Source: Congeria kusceri (lineage: Eukaryota; Mollusca; Bivalvia; Myida; Dreissenidae). Taken from it: DNA of 64,000 nucleotides. This document shows, piece by piece, positions 36,900 through 48,922 of the stretch. A program made the translations under genes and the position numbers. The first letter of the stretch is position 1. Each line of letters starts with the position of its first letter. The notes below the pieces were generated by a model. The model did no database searches and was not told where the DNA came from. It saw nothing but the letters and a program-made list of their open reading frames with translations. The DNA is taken from contig CM051029.1 in the NCBI GenBank assembly GCA_027627225.1, positions 4,773,754-4,837,753 of the forward strand, written 5' to 3'.

Positions 36900-38835
36900 G
36901 CCAACATTTAGTGGTTTGTAACCAAAGTTGAACTTGATCTGTATTTTATGACGTAACACCTATGTATCAAAAGTAATTTAAATCTGTGAAGCCTTTCATG
37001 AGTTATTGTCCATATTTTTAAAGAATTTAAGTCAACAAGAGCTGTCGGAGGACAGCGAGCTCAACTTTTCTTGTGCTTGTCAGAGTTATTGGCATATTTT
37101 TTTAAACAAGAAATATGGAAAGTCAACGAAAACCAAATTTTTGTAACGAAATCCATTAAAGTCAGCACATCACTAAAATTTATAGTAAAAGTGACCTTGA
37201 CCTTAACCCCACCCAACCCATATGCAATCCCAAGCATATAAGGTATCTATGTATTAAGTTTCATTAAAATATTTCCATGCATTCTCAAGTTATTGATCGG
37301 AAACCGTTTTTCTATTTTTAGTAATAGTGACCTGGACCCCACTCATACCATAAGCAATCCCAAGAGAGGTCTTGATATCAGGTATCTATGTATAAAGTTT
37401 CATTAAAATATATCAATGCATTATCAAGTTATTGAGCAGAAACCGTTTTTCGATTTTAGTAACAGTGACCTTGACCTTGACCCTATTTGCAATCCCAAGT
37501 GAGGTCTCGATATAAGGTATATGTATGTCTTAAGTTTCATTAAAATATCTCAATGCGTTCTCAAGTTATTGAGCGGAAACCGTCTTTCTGTTTTTAGTTA
37601 CATAGACCTTGACCCTACCCACCCCATATGCAATCCCAAGCGAGGACTCGATATAAGGTATATGTATTAAGTTTCATTAAAATATTTCCATGCATTCTCA
37701 AGTTATTGATTGGAAACCGTTTTTCTATTTTTAGTAATAGTGACATTGACCCCACCCACCCCATATGCAATTCCAAGCGAGGTATCGATATAAGGTATCT
37801 ATGTATTAAGTTTCATTTATATATCTCAATGTGTTCTAAGTTATTGTGCGGAAACCGTTTTCCTATTTATAGTAACCATGACCTTGACCCCACCCATCCC
37901 ATATGCAATCCCAAGTGAGGCCTTGATATAAGTATCTATGTATTAAGTTTTATAAAAATATCTCAATTTGTTCTCAAGTTTTTCTATTTTTAGTAACAGA
38001 GACCTTGACCCCAAGCACCCCATATGGAATCCCTAGCGAGGTCTCGCTATAAGGTATCTATAACTGCAGTTTCACTGCAATAGCTTAATCGGTCCAGTTG
38101 AGAAACTAGCTTACCAAAAAACTTAAACCTGTTCATATAGCTTATATGTAAAATTTTGAAGTGTAAAAAGGCACATAATTTTGACAAAATTCAAACTAGA
38201 GTTACAAAACTTGGCCTGTAGGTTCACTTTAATGTGGGGAATAAATGTTTAAGTTTGAATGAAATCCCTCAAGCCATTCCTGAGAAACTAGATACCGAAA
38301 AACTTTAACCTAGCTCGGACGCCGACGCCAACGCCGGGGCGAGTTGAATAGCTTGCCTTTTCTTCGAAAATTCGAGCTAACAGGGGGCCATAACTGTGTC
38401 AAATTTTAGTGGTTTGTAACCCAAGTCAAACTGGACCTGTATTTTATAATGTTACACATGTGTTCAAATAATTATTTCAATATTTCAAGCCATTGTTAAG
38501 TTATTGTCAGGAAATCATGTTTAAAGGGAACTGAAGTCAAAAAAAGAGCCATAACTCTGTCAAAATTTAGTGGTTTGTAACCAACGAAAGTCGAACTTGA
38601 CCCATATTTTATGATGCTACACATGTATACCAAGAATTATTTGAATATGTCGAGTCATTCTTGAGTTATTGTCCGGAAATCAAATTTTTGGGGAATTTTA
38701 AGTTGAAAAGGGGCCATAACTATGTCACGATTAAGTGGTTTGTAAACAACATTGAACTTGATCTGTATTCTATGATGTAACACATTTATACCAAAAATTA
38801 TTTGAAAAAATCACTCCTATATACCCCCCCCCCTA
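36900..38835. repeat. Composite tandem repeats: 137-nt unit (about 7 copies) and 150-170-nt unit (about 3 copies)
   Basis: From 37,191 the words 'gtgaccttgacc' and 'aagtttcattaaaatat' recur with starts near 37,191, 37,328, 37,464, 37,603, 37,741, 37,879 and 38,001. The block opens with 'aacaagagctgtcggaggac' at 37,036 and ends 'attcgagctaacag' at about 38,385. It is followed by 'ggccataact.tgtca...tagtggtttgtaa' units at 38,389, 38,541 and 38,712. A partial unit precedes the block at 36,907. No coding function. Confidence 0.75.
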
Positions 38836-39009
38836 AACTTCGTTTGTGGGGTATAATCAAATAGTACAAGGCAGATTATTCACCGAGTGAGCGATGAGAT
38901 TTGACAAAATTCCAATCTGCTCTCAACAAAATGCAGGCTTCTTCAACTATTGAAACCCCTGTTGTGAACTAGTATAATACATGTGAAATGTTAATATTTA
39001 TTTAGAAAC

Positions 39010-39191
39010 CTGATGCACTTTATAACTAAGTCTACTCTTGACCGATGAGTCTGACACATGGAGAAGCTCTGCCATCTGCCGTCGGGTAGTACCAGCTTCA
39101 ACAAAAGTACCCAGCTGCTCTCGAAAAATCACATATAAGGGACGTCCTCTGTTGACGAGCAGAAAAAAACCTGACTGATGGGAAAGTTGAA
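39010..39191 (-). pseudogene. Integrase-like gene, helix-turn-helix exon
   Basis: After acceptor 'tttcag' it reads 'NRGRPLYVIFREQLGTFV', then 'EAGTTRRQMAELLHVSDSSV' and 'KSRL'. The 'RGRP' start and the 'G....QMAELL.VS..SV..RL' spacing are typical of a DNA-binding helix-turn-helix. A donor 'gtttct' follows 'VHQ'. It is open. Confidence 0.65.
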
Positions 39192-39386
39192 CTGAAATTA
39201 GATAAAAAATCATATACTGACAAATTATGCAGTGCCTAACATTGATGTTTTAAATTGTTTTCTATTGGCAGTGTCATAGTTTTGAGCAATATTTAAAAAC
39301 TGCAAATTTATATCTATAAGAATCGATTTGCACCCAAATTGCTCTATTAATAATATTAGTATTAATAGTTTTTAGTTTTAAACCTA

Positions 39387-39572
39387 TTTATTTAAGCTTG
39401 ATTGCATCGAAAGCCTTAGGCTTATTGAGACACTGTCGAGTCTGTTTCCTGGGTAGAACCAGTACTTGGTGTCTTAGGGGGAGGTCCTGACAACGCTCCC
39501 AGAGTGGGGATCGAACCCGGGACCTTTCAATCGCTAGGTGGACACCATATCCACTAAGCCACCGCGACCTTA
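39387..39572 (-). mobile_element. tRNA-derived SINE, copy 1
   Basis: On the - strand it begins 'aaggtcgcggtggcttagtgg' (A-box-like) and contains 'gggttcgatcc' (perfect B-box, 39,508-39,518), the internal promoter of tRNA genes. The body contains 'ctcaataagcct'. The tRNA part does not form an intact cloverleaf that I could support, so it is a SINE and not a tRNA gene. Confidence 0.75.
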
Positions 39573-40634
39573 TTATTAATAAATGTGTGATACCAGTGTA
39601 ACACCTTTTCAGCAAGAGAGTCGTTGAGTTGAATGTTATGGTTAACTAGATAAAATGAAATTCATAGGATATTAATAACTACATCTGTTTGGTTGTACAT
39701 ATAAGAATGAGAAAACTTTAAAGTTTTGATGAGTATTGCAGTGCTGACCATTTGCCGGCAATGCAAATCATAATCAGTTCTATCTAGAACATAATACCAA
39801 ACCAGGCTGTCTTTTACAAACATAAAACAAAAGATTATCAAAACAAAAAACAGTATCTACTTTATCTACACAGGTTTCCATAATTTAAGGTCATGAAAAC
39901 ATGTGATAATGAAATCTTTACCTTTTTACAGTAAAATCCCCTGTCAATTGATATTTCCAAATTGAGAAATTTAATATAGTGCAAATGTTAATATTCATTA
40001 AAGGTCAACAAACTACAATGTTTTGTATATTCTGATCCATTTTACAAGATTTTAAGAGCTGGTCCTATATTTATGTACAATATTAGTAACTAAATAATAA
40101 CATGACATGATAATTGATATCCATATTACTAATTAGAAAAGATTCGTCACAATACCAATTCGCCATGTAACCATTCACCGCACTACTTTTATGAATGAAA
40201 CAAAGATATTTGGTGTTATTTAATAAATTGGTTATCATTCATTAAAATTTCATTAAATGACAATTAACAACAGGTAATGAGGTATTTTAAGATTGTAAAA
40301 ACACAGCATTGAAAATGCATTTAAGGAAATGTGTTGCACTCATAATGATGTCACGATGAACACAACTGTTTGGTCTACAAAAATAATATGTGTTTTGGGC
40401 AGCGAAATCCCACAGACCCTAAAGTTTTTAGCGATGATTGTTTTCCGTGAAATCCATTGTCATACATGTATTTTATACCCTTTTCAAGGTTTTTGACCAC
40501 AATTTGGTTTTTTTATTAAGTTGAAAACAAAATCAATCCTGATTCTACCTAACTTTTCTGAGACCGTTTCCTGAAACACACAATTATTTAAGTTTGGCCT
40601 TAGTTGTATCCTGCACTAAAATTGTATGGATCAT

Positions 40635-40738
40635 GGCAATGTTGATGACACATATTATTATAATATTTGTCATTGACATTGCCATAATGACTCGATACAA
40701 TAGTAGTCATAATATTTATTATTGTATCGAGTCATTAT
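40635..40738. repeat. Two adjacent hairpins
   Basis: 'ggcaatgttgatgaca' pairs with 'tgtcattgacattgcc' (40,635-40,684). 'ataatgactcgatacaata' pairs with 'tattgtatcgagtcattat' (40,684-40,738). Back-to-back stems suggest a remnant of a palindromic element. Confidence 0.65.
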
Positions 40739-41139
40739 AATCCCCATAAATTACAGGTAATGTTTATTTTACCGCTGCTTTGTCAATTTTGTAACCCTGC
40801 TTGTTTGTTTGTATTTTTCGCTGTATTTAACAGTATTTCAGTCATATAACGGAGGTCAGTAAATCTACTTTTACTGGGCAAGCTTAGCCGATCAAAGCAG
40901 TTTACCGGTACCAAGTGCACCTACTTATGCCAGTAACTGAATCGGAATTTAATGGAAATAATGAAAATTACTTCAGTCCATAACCAATCTCATTTCTCTC
41001 CACACAAGTTATGTGGCACGAATGCTTGCTTTTGGTCATTCTAGTAACAGATTTGAAAAAAAAGTATATTTCATTAGATTTAATGGAAGCTCCGAGCATA
41101 AACAAAATTTACAAAAATATAAATAAACACTCCTTATGA

Positions 41140-41348
41140 CTCTCGATTGATTCAATCATACGGACGACAATGTTTGCCAGTTCTTCCAGCCTTGCGTGTT
41201 CTGAGCACATTCTTCTTATATTCAGTAGCAACGAGTAAAGAGTTACCAGAGAGTCGTTTAAAACATTGCAACTTTTATCACCAAGTAGAATTCTACCACA
41301 CGACAAAATAATTGCTAATGCTCGTTTAACGAATTGGGCGGCCGCCAT
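41140..41348 (-). pseudogene. Integrase-like gene, first exon
   Basis: ATG at 41,346-41,348 begins 'MAAAQFVKRALAIILSC'. It continues with 'DSLVTLYSLLLNIRRMCSEH' and 'LEELANIVVRMIES', an amphipathic helical N-terminus. An upstream in-frame ATG exists at 41,399, but the 'MAAAQ' start is preferred for its context. The splice donor is not certain (a GT is available near 41,143). Confidence 0.5.
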
Positions 41349-41639
41349 TTTTTCGAATGAAGTATTTACTGCGGGATGCTTATTTACATAACATTTCATT
41401 TAAAATTATCAAAATATTATAACGCATTCAAAAATGCAGGAACAGTATTTTAATATCTAATTTAATCATATTTAATGCGATTTTATAATTTATCGTGTAT
41501 TTTATCATTTCTAAAAATAATAAATGGTCAACGATCTGGTTTTGTAAAGTGAAAAATGATTGGTTGATAATTGATCCACGGAAATAAATGAAACTGCATG
41601 CAGAAAAATGTACCAACAGTCATATTTTTATAACTGTTG

Positions 41640-41815
41640 TTAGAAATTGTAACTGCAGTTATATTTATAAATATAACCGCAGTGATAAATTTATGACCGC
41701 AGTCATAAAATTGTAACCGCGGTTACAATTTTATGACTGCAGTCACATCTATTTTTAGCTGTTGTGCGTATATGTACTTTTGACCCAAACGGTACGTCAT
41801 ACTTGAGTACAAAAA
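41640..41815. repeat. Palindrome-rich dispersed repeat, copy 2 (inverted)
   Basis: It contains 'gtaaccgcggttac', 'tgactgcagtca', repeated 'ataaccgcag' and 'ttttgacccaaacggtacgtc'. It is the reverse complement of much of 5,757-5,935. It ends about 110 nt before the ATG of the receptor signal-peptide exon, so it may lie in or next to that gene's promoter. Confidence 0.7.
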
Positions 41816-41922
41816 TGTGTATGTGTGTGTGTTTAACGTGGATATGGTTTAGATTTACTTAACACGGCTGTGGATTTCAGTAAAAAGTGCCTGTGGATGT
41901 TTAGATCTACTACATGTACACT

Positions 41923-41998
41923 ATGACCACAGTCTGTAATCAACTGAGAATACACACTCTTCGGTGTGTATTGCTCTATGCCGCCTATTTATTTGTAG
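41923..41998 (+). CDS. Receptor signal-peptide exon
   Basis: ATG at 41,923 begins 'MTTVCNQLRIHTLRCVLLYA', followed by 'AYLFV' and a phase-1 donor 'gtaagt' at 41,999. The polar start, basic residues and hydrophobic core are those of a secretory signal peptide. The phase fits the Ig V-like exon at 48,923, giving Ala at the junction. About 6.9 kb of intron separates them, and no exon was recognised in between. It is the best candidate for the 5' end of the receptor phosphatase gene. No TATA box was found; a 5' untranslated exon is possible because 'tttcag' occurs about 50 nt upstream of the ATG. Confidence 0.6.
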
Positions 41999-42339
41999 GT
42001 AAGTACATAATTCGTTGCTTTTCTTATACAATCAGTAAAATTTCGATATTTAAATACTTGTTTGGAGATTATATAGCACAGGGGTAGAAACATGATTTAC
42101 TATTAAATTGACACAGGCACAGTTTTGCTGTATGTATATATACTTAAACTGCAACATACGTGCATTTCAAGTATGCGACATTGATATCAATTAACATGGA
42201 CGCAGGTAAAATTGGATACATCAAAGCATACTAATCCATAACAAGAGTATTTAATAAAACCTAGAAATTCCCATATTTTAAGTATATGGATTATCTTTTT
42301 GTTGTCAGCTAAATTAGTTAAGTTTAGTTTAAACTTATT

Positions 42340-42510
42340 TATTTTAGCTGGATTGTGTCGAAAGCCTAAGACTTATTGAGACAATCTTGAGTCTTTTTCA
42401 TGGTTAGAACCAGCACTCGATGTCTTTTTGAGAAAGATCATTCGAACGCTACCCGAGTAGGGATCGAACTCAAGACCTCCACTCCACCACTACGACCACT
42501 GCGATCTTGT
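42340..42510 (-). mobile_element. tRNA-derived SINE, copy 2
   Basis: It has the same layout as 39,387-39,572: 'aagcctaagacttattgaga', 'ggttagaaccagcactcgatg' and a B-box-like 'gagttcgatccc' on the - strand. It is more diverged, so it is older or from another subfamily. Confidence 0.7.
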
Positions 42511-43489
42511 CAGCTAAATTAAAATCGACTACAGCCCGTTGCAATGCAAGCTTGAATCGTAGTCAATATATACAAATTAATACAGGTATAGTGCATAAGG
42601 TTTGACCTGGCACCTCATGAATATTCCGTTAAATTGCGTATCAAGTCTAAATTTAGATCTTAAATATCAATTAAACGAGATGCGTGTCTACCTTCAGTTA
42701 TTTACAGACGCATACAATACTATGAAGAAATGTGTAGCCTATTGCTAACGAGCAAAGTCCTTTTGATGTAGGTTCAAATCGAGAATACAGATATGGGCCG
42801 TATCTCGACAAAACCGGCCTTAATAACATTGACGACGTTTGTTGAAAAACCTGTTTAAAGTGACGTCATTGTTTTGATCCAGGAAGTATTCAAGTTTGTC
42901 TGGTGAAAACTACTTAAATATACTTTATTTTGAATTGTGAAGTGGCAGCTTGGAGGAAGATATGGAGGTCAGCATTCGTTTGTTCACTTTAATAATATTA
43001 AGAAAGTTTTCGTTTGAATTTGATTAATTTTGCGACCATAACATGAACAGTATGCAACTGAAAGTAAGCAGTCGCTGAATTATTGATTCAGTTCTAGTGT
43101 TTTCCAACTACTGTTTACACTGTCCAAATCGAAATGATTGATCGAATATTTGGTAATATGTAGAGATATTAAGTCCACTGTTGGCTTCTGTAGATATACA
43201 TGTACATTTTAATTTATGCTCATTTCTTTAAAAATGTACATTTATATATTTCATTCAAAATTACCATGTTAATTTCAGAAATCGTGCATTTTTGTACATT
43301 CAATAATTATTATCGCATTGATCTAGCTATGTGTAATATTAAATACGTAGAATGTGCAATGTGCCATTAATTCAGGTTTCAGAACGAGTTGATCATATTC
43401 TTGACATGTCAAAAGTGTCGATTCATTATCGATTGTTCGTTCGCTGACTAATTTTAAATATGACGTTTGCAAACATGTAAATTACAACT

Positions 43490-43575
43490 GGACTCCGTGG
43501 CGTAGTGAATAGTTAATTAGTCTTGGGCTCAGTCGTTTCGTGTTCAATTCCGTCTACCGACATCTTCATTCTTTT
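43490..43575 (+). mobile_element. tRNA-like SINE head
   Basis: 'ctccgtggcgtagtgaata' resembles an A-box region and 'gtttcgtgttcaattccgtc' a degenerate B-box about 45 nt later. No body matching the other SINEs follows. It is probably a fragment of a separate tRNA-derived SINE. Confidence 0.5.
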
Positions 43576-44649
43576 GTATGCTTTTTTTGTCGAGATTTGA
43601 CAATAAGTATGTACCTATGCACTATTTCACTGCTTGAAAATAAATAAAACGTCAAAGTATTGATTTGAAATTATTAATAACAATATGTGATTTCAGTGTA
43701 TATCTACATCATGTTAAATTAAAAGCATCAGTATTGTTTCTTTATTTGATAATTAGTTAAGAAAGCTCTAAAATCCTACCGGTATTATATATAAAACAAT
43801 ATTTTACTAACATGAAAAGGGTCAGCATATTGTTAAGTTTAATAATGAAAAGTAGTAATTTCTGTTTTGATTACACGATAGATTGGGTGATCGAAAACCA
43901 TGGTGGGCATTCAGTGTCTTTTGTCATCGACGTTGATAACTGTCAAGGTATTTATACATATATGCTCTTAAATTTATTACCCATTAAATATGAAAGACGT
44001 GTCAACTTGGCGTATTGTTTAAATTAATACAATTTATGTGTTCATGAAATATTTTTAAAGATAATGACTGGTATGTTACAGCTATGCTATAAAATCATTA
44101 TTAACGCAAGCATATACACGTAGCAAGCAAAAAGCCGAACCATGTATCTTAATAATGACTTGTGTATGAATTACTACTTTATATTCTAATATTCAAATAA
44201 TAAAAACAACACAATATAAATGGAATCTTGCGACCAGGCATTTACTACGTAACAGTAATTATTTTATTAATTATACATCATTGCCGGACATGCGAAATGC
44301 CACTTAGAAGGAGGGTTTGGTAACTTTAAGACACTACAGGAGGACGGATTGTGAGAGTATGGAGCAATTAGAGGCCGTCGTAGATTAGTTGTCGGCAATC
44401 AACACCACTGTTTAATACCCGACATGGTCCTGGAGGAATAGGAAGGAGATTTTTGGAGAGCATTTCAATGCGCTATTTGGAACAAGGCAGCATCATGCGT
44501 ATGAGTACTATCAATAATTTAAAACTTATGATCAATATTCTTTAATCTTAATCACGTATGTATAACATTCAGTTATCCAAATAAATGAGTCCTTGTTTAT
44601 TACATTTAAGCCTTATAAGGCATTTTGGCATAAAGGCAAATGTGTTTTT

Positions 44650-44953
44650 TCGATTTCAGAAGGTTAGGTTCTCCGCCGCAGAGCCAGGCATGGTCACGTT
44701 GAGGTCGTCACGGATCGCCGCGCTTTCGACAGTATGCATGTAGAAAGACCCCACATTCCAGTTCAATAATACTACTCGCCCGGAAATTGTCCCCGTGCCC
44801 GGCCGGAGCAAAACCAGACATGACTATCTTCACAAATCTGTCCGTCCGCACGTTCGTCTTGCGTAGCAGGAATACATGCCGGGACCAAACGCTGAATAGG
44901 TGTGGCTGTGCTGATTGAGTGTTTTGAATACCAGCATGAATGTCGTTCATCAT
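44650..44953 (-). pseudogene. Unrecognised gene fragment
   Basis: The block is distinctly less AT-rich than its surroundings. The - strand reads 'HLFSVWSRHVFLLRKT', 'RTDRFVKIVMSGFAP' and 'GHGDNFRASS'. After a frame change it reads 'NVGSFYMHTVESAAIRDDL' and 'NVTMPGSAAENL'. The composition suggests a former exon or a protein-coding repeat. No family is recognised. Confidence 0.35.
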
Positions 44954-47652
44954 ATCAATGCAGTTTTATGGTGACATAATACATAAATACATATACCATT
45001 CGTTTTGATGATTCTAATTGCGTTGTTTTATTTCTTTTTGTTTTCACTGAACGTTCGCCAGAACCATATTGAACAGTGATAATGAAGTGTTCTGGTTGCA
45101 CAGCAACATTGTCAAATATAAACTAAACTATGGTAGGTCAAAATTACATTTTGTTACAATGACGTAAATTGTAAGACGTATTAACCTAGAAATGGCTGGG
45201 TTACGTTTATAACTTTGAATGAGAGATTGTACAACTTTTTAGGATGGCAATACTCGTGCACCAAATGCCACTCAAATATGCATTACCGCAAGATATAGTA
45301 CATCTCGGTAAAACAATAATATGTACTTGTTAATGAGTCATACATTCCTTAATTATACACGTTTAGACTTATTTTTTTATATTTTTCATCACGGCAATTG
45401 TTGTTATTTCAACATGCCACACGTGGACCGACCTGCTACGCGTACGTTTACGCTCTATTGTTGCTAGGCAACGAAACCTAATTTTAAACGTACAGAATGT
45501 GTATACATAAAATAACAATTCGTATAAAAGATATAAATAATTATATGAATTGTCTGCTTTAAAAATATAGAGCACGCAATTGGTTTTCAACGCATCACAA
45601 CGCTCCATATTAGAATGCATATAACCTTTTCGTTTTTAGTCCGATCCGTTATATTTGTTCCTATATTAATCCTGAATTCAGTGTTTTATTGTAAGTATTA
45701 GACAGGCAGGTTGTTTAAGCATTATTTGGCATAAAAAGCAACATTTTAATCGCAGTTATGCTGTCCATTTTTACCTTCAGTATACCGTGGCGTTTTATCT
45801 GTGCTAGGCTTATTTTAAGACTGAGTATGTTTTTTACTACTTAACTAACAATAATTTTGGACGAGATGATGATATGCACATTTGATATTTTGTTCAGCTA
45901 ATAAAAACAGATTTGCACTTGCACACGCGCGCAATTGTTTCTCAACGTGTCGCTAACTTCTTAACGTCACATACAATGCTAGTTACGTGACGTTACATAA
46001 ACGTGCATAACGTTTCTTGTCCGAATTGAAATATTTTTGTATCAAACATATCTTAACATAATGTACTTTACCAAATGATCAAATACCAAAAATGTGAAAT
46101 TTTGTCATTAAGGCCGGTTTTGTACGACTCGGCCCATGAGTAGATTTTAATTTTGGCCTTTAAATAGTTGAAATATGCATTAGTATATTGTTCGGTGTTT
46201 ATAACCTTGAAAGTATTGATTTGAAACACATTTAAACTACGTTTTAGCTGAAAAGCTGATAAAATACGGTGTATTCGAGATGTTGCACAAAACGACCCAG
46301 AAGCTGTTTTACAAAGTAGCTGGTTGCTTAAATGACTAATTCAAGGAACACAATTAGTACCCATATTTTCAACACACGGTTGTCGATACCTGTGCCTTTA
46401 GAAAACAAAAAAAACAACACAATAATTCTGATAATTCAACAAAAACCAAAGGAAACATGAAAACTAACGTCTATTACACCGCTGGTGAAAAATTTAACAT
46501 ACTGTTATCATCATTAACCGGCGATATACATGTAATGTATAATACGGAACACAGCGAAACAGACACTACTTGCAACGACAGCCAGGGCAGAGAAATGGAA
46601 TGTGAAGAATTAAACAATGCACACAAATCTATAAAACAAAATAAAACAGTAGACTTAAACAGTTATCACAATGATTAAACTCGGGATAGGAACCGCAAAT
46701 GAAACGATATCAAATATGAAAACAATACGAAAAGTTTGTACTCAAACCCCACCCCACCAGTGTTTTAGTGTTTATGTATTCAATGATTTTGCAGCTTTTC
46801 CTATTAAGTAAACGGATCTCTTCAATATCAACTAATTTTAAATCGACTATATAAGCAGAGTTTATAAACATAACATAAACGTAGATGAAAGCATGTATAC
46901 ATTATTAAAATATAGCAAGTGCGGTCTATTATTAACCGACTACACTCCAATATCTTACCAAAACAAGCCAGGCATTGGACTGCTTCCCGTGTAATATTAA
47001 AATTATGGTACACTGAGAACAATGGGATGACGTCACAGCAATGTTTTGATCATTTGCGGTTGAAATTATTTGCAGTTGGAAAATACATGTACCGTTTATT
47101 ATAAATTATATATTGCTAACAAACGCCTGGTAAACATAGTAACATGTATCGTGTACTCTTTACATCAAATATTAAAACTCAGTGCAACGTTCGCAGATAC
47201 CTTACTGTTTTGCACTAATGCAATAAGCCATGTATATCCAATATACATATCCAAAGTGGAGAATTTAACACGTGCATACACGTGCATAATACACTAACTA
47301 GAAACAATATTACATTTTATATTATTTCTGGTTAAGGCATTTGGTAGGTCACTCGCGCCGTTGCGACTAGCAATAGATTATTTATATGCCGTCTTCGAAA
47401 TCAAACATCCTCCCTGTACACTAGTTTTTACCTGAATGAACATTTCGCAGTTTGCAAAGACTTGGTATACAAAAAAAAAGCACGTGGAACTCAGGATGTG
47501 TGTACTGATTTAATAAAGAGGCTCTTTTAGGGGAATTTAAATCATTAATATAACAGTATTTTGTATTATTATGAAATATACTTTTTTGAGCTAGTCATAC
47601 CTATGGATATTGCTAACATAATTAATATTGGTTTGGCAGTACCTTAAGTAAC

Positions 47653-48309
47653 ATATAAGCCTCAAACTGTCCATTATGTACAATACCGGACTACGCTGCT
47701 CAGATAGTTACATTGTATGGTCAATTTTATGGATTCAATAAATTTAACATTCATTTTGACCCACACACTGTTCAATTATTTTAGTTAATATTGTGTTTCA
47801 TTTGTGATTTGAACCTGGTCTGACAAGGATGGATTCTGTTGTAGTTTAATGTGTCTGTGCTGGGCATTGTGGTATTAACAAGCAAATAAAAATACTGGGT
47901 GGAGTATTGGCCTTGAAATAAGGAAATTTTAAATCGCCATTCTATATCTTAAACAATTTTATGCAAAATCCAAGTACCTTTGAAAACGTGTTCGCATGAA
48001 GCAGGGATAGTTTAAAACAACGACTGCAGATAATGACACAATGCATCAGTTTATAGCCACACTCAAGTTTTCATATTTTATCGCAAAATAAATATTGCAC
48101 CATATTATTGATGTATAATTCCACTTTGCCATATTATTGACAGACTCTCAATAAATATCAGCGATTTCTCAATTTTTTCAATATATTGCATCAGTCTTCA
48201 ATATAGCCCACACACGTCAATAAAGCTGTCGATTTCATGCATTGACCATATTATTGAAAATTTTATTAAAAGTGCATGGGCCCCTTAATGGACAGTTTGA
48301 GGCTTATAT
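47653..48309. mobile_element. 657-nt element with 24-nt terminal inverted repeats
   Basis: The left end 'atataagcctcaaactgtcc' (continuing 'atta') is complementary to the right end 'taatggacagtttgaggctt' (continuing 'atat'). The interior is AT-rich with repeated 'catattattga' words and no ORF. It is a non-autonomous DNA element of unknown superfamily. Confidence 0.7.
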
Positions 48310-48922
48310 CTATTACAGATAATTTAACCAGTGCGTTCACCTTAAAACCTGTACAGCAGGCCACGATCAATTGATGAAAATCTTTAATCTTTTAATACTG
48401 TTTTTTTCGGGACAATATTTCGCCAATGTTTCATCTCGTTTGTGCGAAATTGCAAAATGACGTGACCGCTATTAATAGAACTTAATCCCATAATAAGAAT
48501 GTAAAACCACGAGTGTATATTTACGACTGTGCATGCTATTTGCAACAACGCGTTTCAGTTATTTACTGTAAGGACCAATACTTGTCAAGATTGATTTTTA
48601 TTTGCATGACCACAAAACACATGATGTTATGACTAGATACTATGTTCAGAGACATGCCCTTGTCTCATAACTGATAAATGGACACAGTGCTTAGTATTAA
48701 TAACAGTCAATTTCACGATTAATTGTTTCATATTTCACAACAGTATAATATACTTCGATTGAATTCATCATTGTAATCGTATTGTTCTTAACACGTGTAA
48801 ATCGTTCGTCACTTAAGAAATGTCTTCATATATTGGATAGAAAGTTTTAATAAATATCACAAAACAATTTGTGTTAAAATCGAAACTTTGACTTTCGTAT
48901 TCTGACACAATATCTATTTCAG

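Larger units (their letters stand above)
32597..41348 (-). pseudogene. Intron-containing integrase-like (DDE core) gene, broken
   Basis: Four exon blocks on the - strand form one gene of about 8.7 kb: an N-terminal block (41.3 kb), a helix-turn-helix block (39.1 kb), a linker ending in 'GPNSLWHIE' (35.0 kb), and the integrase core with C-terminal tail (33.4-32.6 kb). The core shows 'HGGIDGYSR' (first Asp), 'RSDKG' (second Asp) and 'RIERLW' (Glu), the DDE arrangement of the RNase H-fold integrases. Integrases join DNA ends to a target. Intron-containing integrase genes of this kind are known in aquatic animals, and their mobility is uncertain. Damage: TGA at 35,189-35,191 and 34,931-34,933, a one-base deletion near 33,166-33,171, and TAG and TAA further on. 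This copy is therefore probably dead. Confidence 0.7.
41999..48922. other. Long first intron of the receptor gene
   Basis: It contains two SINE copies, a possible gene fragment at about 44.65-44.95 kb, and the 657-nt element at 47,653. Otherwise it is AT-rich sequence. Short open frames (for example near 43,812, 46,457 and 46,919) have no domain signal and no splice borders that I would defend. Confidence 0.5.

Noticed and set aside
37628..37918. 96-codon + strand frame with repeated peptide
   Set aside because: It is the translation of the 137-nt tandem repeat.
39500..39572. Possible tRNA gene with A- and B-box
   Set aside because: It is joined to a SINE body, a diverged copy lies at 42.3 kb, and no full cloverleaf could be supported.
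46457..46678. 73-codon polar open frame
   Set aside because: No recognisable motif or splice context. It sits in a long intron and is probably chance.
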